Shown: piece after piece, positions 45,496 to 51,644 of the stretch
Layout of the letters: each line of letters starts with the position of its first letter
Position numbering within the stretch: the stretch's first letter is position 1
Assembly (NCBI GenBank): GCA_031761405.1
Contig: JASEVX010000013.1
Location: 35,760,694-35,824,693, forward strand
Direction: 5' to 3'
Source: Serripes groenlandicus
Lineage: Eukaryota; Mollusca; Bivalvia; Cardiida; Cardiidae
Length of the DNA stretch: 64,000 nucleotides
Notes under the pieces: generated by a model
What the model saw: only the letters and a program-made list of their open reading frames with translations
Told to the model about the DNA's origin: nothing
Databases searched by the model: none
Made by a program: the position numbers and the translations under genes

Positions 45496-46008
45496 AGTAG
45501 TATAGGGGTCGGTTGGGCCCCAAACAGAGATGACGTAATCGGCGGCCATTTTGTTGACCTAGTTACTATTTATAGTATCTCATTTGCATATAAGGATTGA
45601 CACGAGTAAGGACGCCATTTTGTAGTTATACAATGACTGCGCATGCGTGGCGGCCATTTTGAATGTTCTATATTTAGAATGACATCATGGGTCTATATTT
45701 AGAAAGCTTTAACAATGGAGCAAGTGTTTCAGTAGCACCCTTCGGGCGAGACCACCAACGATTTGTCTCTAGCCTTCTACCAATAGATTCTAGCGGGTAT
45801 GTTGTTGGAACCCTCGAAAATAATGGCGGGGAAATTCGACCTAACCTTTGCTATATTGTTTCGGGAAACCTGACACGAGACATCCATACAACACGATATA
45901 TCCCTTTAATATGTCGTATAGTCGAGCCGAAGCACGCAGTCAAACATGTATGGTAAAGCAATAAATGTAACGTCTTACCTCGAGAACGTCCAGAGTTCAA
46001 ATGACAGA
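45496..46008. repeat. Polinton left terminal inverted repeat, about 513 bp
   Basis: Matches the complement of 62,301-62,813 without gaps. By eye I see a single difference (TGCGCATGCG here, TGAGCATGCG in the right copy's complement). The outer 170 bp contain three GCCATTTTG motifs, a TGACGTAA and an ATTTGCAT octamer. Both copies contain the same 89-codon open stretch (45,687-45,956 here). Confidence 0.95.
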
Positions 46009-46084
46009 TGCGCATGTCCTGACACCACGATCTATTTTTAGACGCGTTATTTCACAATCAGAAACACACCAGGTGTCCGAACAA

Positions 46085-46335
46085 TAGACCATTGAAATGT
46101 TAATCTCCTTTAAAGGCGCCATACTGTCTGCGTCTATTTATTTAAGGCCGGAAACATGAACAATGCCAAATTGAAATGTCAAAGTTAATCTCCTTTAAAG
46201 GCGCCATACTGTCTGCGTCTATTTATTTAAGGTCGGAAACATGAACAATGCCCCATTGACATGTCAAAGTTAATCTCCTTTAAAGGCGCCGTACTGTCTG
46301 CGTCTATTTATTTAAGACAGGAAACGTTTACAAAG
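46085..46335. repeat. Subterminal 85-bp tandem repeats, three copies
   Basis: TTAATCTCCTTTAAAGGCGCC starts at 46,100, 46,185 and 46,270. The same block occurs inverted in the right arm near 61,856-61,900. Confidence 0.88.
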
Positions 46336-46394
46336 GACTGATATTTAAAGCTGGTCATTTTCAATGTCCGTTTATTCTGCGCTTTACTTTTAAC

Positions 46395-46670
46395 ATGTTC
46401 AGACTGTCTAGCCACGTGATAGAAAAACATTTAAGTAACCGTAACTCGGACGCTTCTTTGTTTTTTAGCAAAGATAGTATGATGAGTTGCATAAAGCAAT
46501 GTTTGGCGGCTCCAGACAAAGCCTGCGCTAAACCAAATAAACTTATTCTTGAAAAGGAGATGAGTGAAGACATTGGTATGTTAGGTTTTGCCCAAACTTA
46601 TACACAGAAATTGAGAGTCATTTGCAATCCAAGCAAAGACTTTGTGATTTCGGCCTATCCCATTAAGTAA
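46395..46670 (+). CDS. Small Polinton protein, possibly of a compact nuclease fold
   Basis: 91 codons starting at an ATG just inside the left arm. Residues include an N-terminal HVIEKH histidine pair, a conserved-looking MMSCIKQCLAAPDKAC helix, LILEKEMSEDIGM and a C-terminal DFVISAYP strand. Histidine followed by helix and a terminal VISAYP-like strand resembles small RNase modules of the BECR type found in polymorphic toxins, but this is a weak fold-level impression. Codon pattern and position beside the PC4/BIR/TBP cluster suggest a real gene. No clear TATA box, although ATATTTAAAG lies about 50 bp upstream. Function unknown. Confidence 0.5.
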   Translation: MFRLSSHVIEKHLSNRNSDASLFFSKDSMMSCIKQCLAAPDKACAKPNKLILEKEMSEDIGMLGFAQTYTQKLRVICNPSKDFVISAYPIK

Positions 46671-46886
46671 GCAGTCAGACACTTCCCTTTTCAGGGAAAC
46701 CGTTCCTTTTTAGGGACATTAATATATCTCAGTGCACTCTAGATAGAAAAAATATCGCGCACGTTCGAACTTGAATTTCTATAAATAGATTATGTGTCAT
46801 TTTCTATAAATAGATTATATGTCATTTACTATAAATAGATATTTCTAACTAACCAATCAGAGTTTACAGAGAGAACAACTCAAAGG

Positions 46887-46895
46887 TATAAAAAG
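46887..46895 (+). promoter_or_regulatory. TATA-like box of the PC4 gene
   Basis: TATAAAAAG, 53 bp before the ATG at 46,948. Confidence 0.65.
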
Positions 46896-46947
46896 ACTGC
46901 GAAACATCTATAGCAGTCACAAGAGCCTTAAAACTCAACCTGACAAC

Positions 46948-47433
46948 ATGACGAACGTTAGATGTAAACTGGATTTGGGGAATGATCGTTACGTTCAAGT
47001 GAGTGAATGGAAAGAAGAGTTACGGGTTGACTTAAGAGAATGGAACGGTAATGTTCCTACGAAAAAAGGAATTAGCTTGACATTGATGCGATATAAAAAT
47101 TTCGTAGAAGTGACAGAGACCGTCGACAAAGCTCTCCTAGACAAAGAGTCCTACGAAAGACATCTTGGTGGAAACGTGTACTGTACAGTTAAAGGGTCAT
47201 GCGTAGACATTAGACAATATTGGAAGCCTGAGGAAGAAGTGGTGCCTACCAAGAAAGGACTCTGTCTAAGACCACTCGAGTACAAACGCTTAAAGGAACT
47301 GATAACGGAAGTGGGACAGACATTACCTGAATTGGACACGGTTGTACCTTGTTACCTACAAGGTGACCATATGAACCAATTGGGGATGTTAAGCTGTACC
47401 GAATGTAATCCAAATGATTGTCACAACTGGTAA
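46948..47433 (+). CDS. Tandem PC4 (transcriptional coactivator p15)-domain protein
   Basis: 161 aa with two PC4-like units. Unit 1, residues about 8-63, has RYVQVSEWKEELRVDLREW then KKGISLTLMRYKNF. Unit 2, about 76-130, has VDIRQYWKP then TKKGLCLRPLEYKRLKELI. PC4 folds bind single-stranded and melted DNA and assist RNA polymerase II initiation; hosts carry one domain per subunit that dimerises, so a covalent tandem may work as an intramolecular dimer. The C-terminal tail has CTECNPNDCHNW cysteines that could bind metal. ATG at 46,948 follows a TATA box. Neighbours are BIR and TBP genes on the same strand. Domain assignment is by motif; function in element transcription is inferred. Confidence 0.82.
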   Translation: MTNVRCKLDLGNDRYVQVSEWKEELRVDLREWNGNVPTKKGISLTLMRYKNFVEVTETVDKALLDKESYERHLGGNVYCTVKGSCVDIRQYWKPEEEVVPTKKGLCLRPLEYKRLKELITEVGQTLPELDTVVPCYLQGDHMNQLGMLSCTECNPNDCHNW

Positions 47434-47483
47434 CTTGTATGAACCCGTCATTTTATAAATAGAATTCACGGGACATAAAACTG

Positions 47484-47491
47484 TATATAAG
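47484..47491 (+). promoter_or_regulatory. TATA-like box of the BIR gene
   Basis: TATATAAG, 40 bp before the ATG at 47,531. Confidence 0.6.
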
Positions 47492-47530
47492 AAATATTAT
47501 TGTGACATTCTGGTATCAACCATCGAAAAC

Positions 47531-47815
47531 ATGAACCGTACAGACTTCGGGGGCGACAGAGGAATGGAATATTATGATAGAAGACTCGAGACCTTTAACA
47601 CCTATCCAAAACAGTTGGTTCCATCCAAATATGAATTAGCCCAAGCCGGTTTGTATTATACTGGACAATCAGATAAAGTAATTTGTTTCCGATGCGGCGT
47701 TAACTTGAAAGACTGGAAAAGGGGCGATAATGCCATGGACGAACATCAAAAATGGTCGCCTCACTGCGAGTATATAAAGATGGTAGGAGAGGTATCTTTT
47801 CAAATAGTGGTATAG
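47531..47815 (+). CDS. Single-BIR (inhibitor-of-apoptosis-like) protein
   Basis: 94 aa, almost wholly one BIR domain. It opens RLETFNTYPKQLVPSKYELAQAGLYYTG and has the zinc ligands C-x2-C-x16-H-x6-C (CFRCGVNL ... EHQKWSPHC). There is no RING or second BIR. BIR proteins bind caspases or IAP-binding-motif peptides; viral IAPs commonly block host cell death, and that is the inferred role here. The domain call is firm; anti-apoptotic activity is not shown. It has its own upstream TATA-like box and lies between the PC4 and TBP genes. Confidence 0.88.
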   Translation: MNRTDFGGDRGMEYYDRRLETFNTYPKQLVPSKYELAQAGLYYTGQSDKVICFRCGVNLKDWKRGDNAMDEHQKWSPHCEYIKMVGEVSFQIVV

Positions 47816-47860
47816 ATGTGATTGGCTAAAAGCTGAACATGACCCATCAGAAGATATATA

Positions 47861-47869
47861 TATATAAAG
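47861..47869 (+). promoter_or_regulatory. TATA-like box of the TBP operon
   Basis: TATATAAAG at the end of a TA run, about 30 bp before the ATG at 47,897. Confidence 0.65.
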
Positions 47870-47896
47870 ACTGATCTAAACGTGCATACGTTCATT

Positions 47897-48046
47897 ATGA
47901 TAGGTGTCGTGGTCGTGGTATGTTGGTTAACTGATAAGTTTGGCTGGTGGCTGTTAATACGAAAACTAAGAAGAGAAGCCAGGGAAGCGACAGATCAATT
48001 ATCGCGGATATTGGATCTACATTTGGGACTACTCCGAGGTGGATAA
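47897..48046 (+). CDS. Small putative membrane protein overlapping the TBP start
   Basis: 49 codons from the first ATG after the TATA box. It begins MIGVVVVVCWLTDKFGWWLL, a plausible membrane anchor, then a basic/amphipathic helix RKLRREAREATDQLSRILDL. Its TAA overlaps the TBP ATG (TAATG). Either a real short gene with the TBP translated by reinitiation, or a leader ORF. Unrecognised family. Confidence 0.45.
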   Translation: MIGVVVVVCWLTDKFGWWLLIRKLRREAREATDQLSRILDLHLGLLRGG

Positions 48047-48555
48047 TGATTAATAATATCGTCGTGTGTACGGATCTACAGTGTGATATAAATTTAAGAC
48101 AACTAACAATACAATGCTCCAGTATCATTTATAACCCTAAAACATTTCCAAGCGTTCAATGGAAACACTCAAAGATTGGTGGCCATTGTATGGTATTTCG
48201 TAATGGGAAAATGATTGTCAACGGAAAGGCCAAGTCTGTCAAGGAAGCTAAGAGACGCCTGAGACAGTACGCGCGTCTATTACAAACATTAGGATGGAAT
48301 GTTCAGTTAAGACGAATCAACGTCAGGACGATATCCGCCTCTTACAAAGTCGAAGGACCTGTAGACGTGTCACACATCGTCAGATACTATCGAGGAAGTT
48401 ACGAACCAGAGCGATTTCCAGCCGCCATGTTTTATAAAGACTGTATCCATTTCACTTGTTTTCATTCCGGTACAGTGCTCATGACGGGCATCAAGGATGA
48501 AAATCAATTACTCACTATATGTATGCCAGTATTGATCGAATTACCATTATTGTAA
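48046..48555 (+). CDS. TBP-like: TATA-binding protein (TBP) homologue
   Basis: 169 aa from ATG 48,046; an upstream in-frame GTG at 47,947 is not needed. It has two direct TBP repeats. Repeat 1: INNIVVCTDLQCDINLRQL, YNPKTFPSV, VFRNGKMIVNGKAKS, YARLLQTLG. Repeat 2: VSHIVRYYRGSYEPERFPAAMF, CFHSGTVLMTG. The four phenylalanines that insert into the TATA minor groove correspond to F34, F51, F124 and F139, all present. Length fits a bare core domain without the N-terminal region of host TBP. Identity to metazoan TBP looks low except at these motifs, so a recent host capture is unlikely. It probably directs RNA polymerase II to the element's own TATA-like promoters. AATAAA follows at 48,610. Confidence 0.88.
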   Translation: MINNIVVCTDLQCDINLRQLTIQCSSIIYNPKTFPSVQWKHSKIGGHCMVFRNGKMIVNGKAKSVKEAKRRLRQYARLLQTLGWNVQLRRINVRTISASYKVEGPVDVSHIVRYYRGSYEPERFPAAMFYKDCIHFTCFHSGTVLMTGIKDENQLLTICMPVLIELPLL

Positions 48556-48609
48556 TATGTGCCCTGGGGGACCGCCCTAATCCCCAGGCGTACTGTATTG
48601 AGCGGGGTC

Positions 48610-48615
48610 AATAAA
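48610..48615 (+). terminator. Poly(A) signal after TBP
   Basis: AATAAA, 55 bp past the TBP stop. Faces the minus-strand signal at 48,703-48,708, so the two gene blocks are convergent. Confidence 0.65.
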
Positions 48616-48702
48616 GAAATATGTAAACTGTACTTCATGTGTTGTTGTTCATTGCGTGGGATATAAGAAAAAAAAGAAACGAAGGGTTACACTTTTTACA
48701 AT

Positions 48703-48708
48703 TTTATT
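48703..48708 (-). terminator. Poly(A) signal after protease/capsid cluster
   Basis: TTTATT on plus (AATAAA on minus), 40 bp past the protease stop. Confidence 0.6.
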
Positions 48709-48748
48709 ATACACATGTCTTAAGAATCAATTCACATCATAATTTAGT

Positions 48749-49189
48749 TTACACAGTAATTACGCGACTCAAGAGTCGTTCATTATAGTCCAAGTTCACA
48801 GGATTAAACTGTTTGATAATACGTCTCATACTCCATCCACGACATCTATGAATAGCGTAAAACAAGCAAAACTGTCCGCAGGTTTGTGTTCCATATTGTT
48901 GGAGTCGTTTTTCGTTATACATATAAGGTTGTCCATTGGTCAGCAACGCTCGTTTAAAGTGTATGTGGTAATAGTCCGGTGGGTGTCCCGCGGAATCGAA
49001 AAACTCGGCTGGTCCTCTCAATGGAAAGTAAAAGGCGACCCAGTGTTGACCCGGTTGATGACTCTTGTCCGTATTGACGATGTACACTTTAGGTCTCCAT
49101 TTGATACTACGCGGTAACTTGTCAGCAGGCACAACACCTCCAAATTGTTTTACACGCCTCATTCTGTATGTCAACTGGGATGAATTCAT
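48749..49189 (-). CDS. PRO: Adenain-type (C5/Ulp1-like) maturation cysteine protease
   Basis: 146 aa. Catalytic pattern: H49 in GQHWVAFYF, D65 in EFFDSAG, Q97/Q98 and C104 in QQYGTQTCGQFCLFY. Order and spacing match adenovirus protease, which cleaves capsid precursors during virion maturation; Polintons encode a homologue. The length is shorter than adenain (about 200) but usual for these elements. Its ATG overlaps the major capsid stop as ATGA (49,186-49,189), implying coupled translation after the capsid gene. Substrates are probably capsid-cluster proteins, though I saw no perfect cleavage consensus in them. Confidence 0.9.
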   Translation of the reverse strand: MNSSQLTYRMRRVKQFGGVVPADKLPRSIKWRPKVYIVNTDKSHQPGQHWVAFYFPLRGPAEFFDSAGHPPDYYHIHFKRALLTNGQPYMYNEKRLQQYGTQTCGQFCLFYAIHRCRGWSMRRIIKQFNPVNLDYNERLLSRVITV

Positions 49190-50439
49190 GACTCTAATAC
49201 AACGTTTCGACTCGCGTCAATCTTCATAAGCGATGGAAATTTGGCATACACAATGACTGTACACGTTTCGGGTAAGGCTTCTGAGAATTTGAGTTCCAAA
49301 CGGGTATGAGCTCTCCGAGCAAATCGATCATTTAAGTCTCCTTCCGGATTGAACACGTACAAGCAGCATCCCCTTTTAAAATCTTGTCGTGTCAAATGAA
49401 TAGCGCTTTCAACTCTAGACGTATACAGTCTCTGGTAGGCTTCGACGTAGTTGTCACTCTTATAGCTGGGTTGTAAAGGTGACGAGGGTGTAGACTGACT
49501 ATCCACGAAAAATCCCGCGTAATTACAGTCGAAATGTTGAAAGTTCAAAGGGTTCTTCGTAAATTTTCCGTGAACGCCCGAAGACGATACCAATCCCACA
49601 ATCAATTGTCTGGGAACATCGCCTTGAAATAGGTCATCCGTGATGAACGAGTACTGTCCACTAGGCACGGCGTAAGACTTAACGACGGATCTTGTATAGG
49701 GATAGAGAGCCTCTGAGTTTTTAAGTGTTTTTGACTGTCCGATAAACAGTTCGGGGTCAACTTTCACCATAGCCACTTTTAAGGCAGCTTCTTTAATGAC
49801 TAATTTGTAGGCATTATCGTCAGTAGCAGTGGCTAACCGGAACGGATCTTTACTCTGCCACAGTTTGATGTTGACAGGTACTCCATTCAGTAGTAATCTG
49901 TCTTGTTGACACAGGTCGACTTGAAGACGTCCTATAACATCGTACGTTTTACTTTCAGCTGTCCAATAAGATCTTATGTAAAGCCCATTGTTTCTTCCCG
50001 CAGGGTCCGTGTCTTCCGGATGATCACTATCGTCTTTATAAAATCCTATACCGTTTAGATCGTGTTGGGTTGGATTACCCAACAGCAAATCCAAGTACGC
50101 CTTATAGGCATAATTATTTCCCACTTCGCTAGTCGGGTGTTGTTGGATATTTAAATCAATCTGTGAGAACATCGAGTGTAAGATGTTGTTGGTCACACCC
50201 ACGTGGTCTGTCTTTTCCAAACTGGTCCCATCAGTTTTAACAATGTTGAAATTAACGTGAAGTAACGTGTTGGTCAAATCGATATAAGCGCTGGATGTCC
50301 CCGGTATATTAAACTCAATGGCGGCGCCTTCAGTCAGTTGATTGATTGGTCGAAATGTAAGCCATTCCGTTTTCTGTGAACCGGTGTGAACTTTTGGAGC
50401 TTGAAATAAGGACAAACTGTCACCGTGTATTTCTTCCAT
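49186..50439 (-). CDS. MCP: Major capsid protein, double jelly roll (Polinton MCP)
   Basis: 417 aa. N-terminal block SLSLFQAPKVHTGSQKTEW and GAAIEFNIPGTSSAYIDLTNTLLHV begin the first jelly roll and are highly typical of Polinton capsids. SMFSQIDLNIQQ, DDLFQGDVPRQLIVGLV, FDCNYAGFFVDSQ and C-terminal CCLYVFNPEGDLNDRF, TRLELKFSE and VYAKFPSLMKID follow. These proteins form pseudo-hexameric capsomers like adenovirus hexon. An intact copy suggests the element could make virions. Starts at ATG 50,439, whose A is the last base of the upstream gene's TAA (TAATG). A TTTATAAGGG box lies about 110 bp upstream. Confidence 0.95.
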   Translation of the reverse strand: MEEIHGDSLSLFQAPKVHTGSQKTEWLTFRPINQLTEGAAIEFNIPGTSSAYIDLTNTLLHVNFNIVKTDGTSLEKTDHVGVTNNILHSMFSQIDLNIQQHPTSEVGNNYAYKAYLDLLLGNPTQHDLNGIGFYKDDSDHPEDTDPAGRNNGLYIRSYWTAESKTYDVIGRLQVDLCQQDRLLLNGVPVNIKLWQSKDPFRLATATDDNAYKLVIKEAALKVAMVKVDPELFIGQSKTLKNSEALYPYTRSVVKSYAVPSGQYSFITDDLFQGDVPRQLIVGLVSSSGVHGKFTKNPLNFQHFDCNYAGFFVDSQSTPSSPLQPSYKSDNYVEAYQRLYTSRVESAIHLTRQDFKRGCCLYVFNPEGDLNDRFARRAHTRLELKFSEALPETCTVIVYAKFPSLMKIDASRNVVLES

Positions 50440-50744
50440 TACGACAGTTGATCTATGTTAGAAGGCTTTTTTCTCTTGGTATCCTTTTTGGATTGGTTGG
50501 TTTTTCTTTTGACTGTAGATTTCTGTTGTTTTCTTGCTACGTCATTACCCTTATAAACTTCCTTCAACTCTGATTTGGCTAGTTCAACAGCTTGAGCCAC
50601 GGGTGTCACAAAGTTAATGGTGGGTTCTTTCATCGTCCCACCCATCTGAATTTTTTCCACGACGTATTGTCCTTTATGATTAGGTTTCAACTTCCCTTCG
50701 GCCATCCGTTGAAAATGACGTGTCCACATTTCTACTCTATCCAT
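50439..50744 (-). CDS. Small basic Polinton virion-cluster protein
   Basis: 101 aa. MWTRHFQRMAEGKL, NHKGQYVV and FVTPVAQAVELAKSELKE form a conserved-looking helical part, followed by a very Lys/Arg-rich tail (KRKTNQSKKDTKRKK). Proteins of this look sit next to the capsid gene in many Polintons and adintoviruses and have been compared with adenovirus core or cement proteins; I cannot confirm which. It contains QMGGT, near but not matching the adenain consensus. Overlaps the penton-like gene by 13 nt and the capsid gene by 1 nt. Confidence 0.72.
   Translation of the reverse strand: MDRVEMWTRHFQRMAEGKLKPNHKGQYVVEKIQMGGTMKEPTINFVTPVAQAVELAKSELKEVYKGNDVARKQQKSTVKRKTNQSKKDTKRKKPSNIDQLS
50547..50560 (-). 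promoter_or_regulatory. TATA-like box (TTTATAAGGG) before MCP
   Basis: AAGTTTATAAGGGT on the minus strand, about 110 bp before the MCP ATG and inside the preceding gene. Confidence 0.6.
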
Positions 50745-51145
50745 CGTCGACGTAAGTGAAGTACACAGCGGGTAATAGTTTTATCTTTGGCTATTAGCTG
50801 TAACTTTCCTCCCCTTATAAAGATTCGGATTCGATCGATATGAGTCTTCTTTACCGGAACGTAATAGAGAACAGGAAATTCAAATGGTTTCTTTCCTTTC
50901 TTAATATTACGTAATCGTCGTAATACGGGAATCATCGTGTTTTCAGCGTAAGACTCTTGACATAGGTCAGCGCACACATAAAGTGTGTCCGTATTTACAT
51001 TAGGTTCGATTTCGGCCAAGGCGCATTCCCATTGACCTTCTAACGTGTACACTCGAGGTAATTCTATCGTAAATTCTGTAGACATATTATCAGGGTATTC
51101 ATCTTTAGAGTCGTTACTGGACAGGAACAGATAGTGGTTGTTCAT
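50732..51145 (-). CDS. mCP: Minor capsid (penton-like, single jelly roll) protein
   Basis: 137 aa. Opens HYLFLSSNDSKDEYPDNMS, then FTIELPRVYTLEGQWECALAEI, the signature of Polinton penton-like proteins. Basic C-terminal LRNIKKGKKPFEFPVLYY and RIRIFIRGGKLQLIAKD follow. It should form pentameric vertices. Beta-rich, no helix or signal peptide seen. CTTATAAGAG lies 28 bp upstream of the ATG. Overlaps the upstream membrane-protein gene by 32 nt. Confidence 0.88.
   Translation of the reverse strand: MNNHYLFLSSNDSKDEYPDNMSTEFTIELPRVYTLEGQWECALAEIEPNVNTDTLYVCADLCQESYAENTMIPVLRRLRNIKKGKKPFEFPVLYYVPVKKTHIDRIRIFIRGGKLQLIAKDKTITRCVLHLRRRWIE
50811..50822 (-). promoter_or_regulatory. TATA-like box (CTTTATAAGGGG)
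   Basis: 67 bp before the small basic protein gene, inside the penton-like gene. Confidence 0.65.
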
Positions 51146-51605
51146 CTTGTTGATGAATGTCGATGTCCGATTCTCTCTTATAAGTTTTGAGAGTTCTCCA
51201 GTAGTTTCGAGCTTCCGAAATGGCCTCGTCTATGAGTGGCGTTAACTGTTTTAAAGTGAGCCATTGATGAAGTTCCAATTGTATTCCTATAGGGGTCGCC
51301 GTTCCGTTGAGAAAACGCCGAATATCCAGAAATATTAGGCCATTTTGGTTACACAGTGTCCCGTAAACATTCCCCTGAAGATGGTATTGTTTGACGTATA
51401 GGCAAGCCGTATGATTAAGATCGATGGGTTGGATTTCGTAGTCTACCGGACGACGATGTGTGACGGACACGCTGATCATGACAATACCTGGTAAGGCACA
51501 AAACAAGGCTATGAAGACAACGCCTATCAACTTTACGACCCTGAAATGACCCTTCAACTGATCTTCTCCCTCCAAACATTCCTGAATGAGAGCGTGACTC
51601 GTCAT
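51114..51605 (-). CDS. Single-pass membrane protein with a PC4-like domain
   Basis: 163 aa. A hydrophobic span at about residues 25-47 (VVKLIGVVFIALFCALPGIV) follows a short acidic N-terminus. Residues about 78-131 read GTLCNQNGLIFLDIRRFLN then IGIQLELHQWLTLKQLTPLI and EAI. The order of V/I-x-L/I-D-I-R strand, G-I-x-L turn and amphipathic W-x-x-L-K helix matches the PC4 fold and resembles the tandem PC4 protein at 46,948. The Lys-rich loop is missing, so DNA binding is doubtful. Possible roles: virion membrane or packaging tether; unknown. Own TTTATAAGGGGGG box 26 bp upstream. Confidence 0.7.
   Translation of the reverse strand: MTSHALIQECLEGEDQLKGHFRVVKLIGVVFIALFCALPGIVMISVSVTHRRPVDYEIQPIDLNHTACLYVKQYHLQGNVYGTLCNQNGLIFLDIRRFLNGTATPIGIQLELHQWLTLKQLTPLIDEAISEARNYWRTLKTYKRESDIDIHQQDEQPLSVPVQ
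51173..51184 (-). promoter_or_regulatory. TATA-like box (CTTATAAGAGAG) before minor capsid gene
   Basis: 28 bp before ATG 51,145. Confidence 0.65.
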
Positions 51606-51630
51606 AGTTAGTTGATCACGGTGAAGAACA

Positions 51631-51644
51631 TCCCCCCTTATAAA
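51631..51644 (-). promoter_or_regulatory. TATA-like box (TTTATAAGGGGGGA) before membrane PC4-like gene
   Basis: 26 bp before ATG 51,605, in the only short gap between integrase and this gene. Confidence 0.72.

Noticed and set aside
45687..45956. 89-codon open frame, identical in both TIRs (62,353-62,622 on minus)
   Set aside because: Identity follows from the inverted repeat. No domain, and the frame is broken in the diverged right-arm copies. Kept as part of the TIR.
47947..48045. N-terminal extension of TBP from GTG
   Set aside because: No ATG in this part. TBP homology begins at ATG 48,046, which overlaps the upstream stop.
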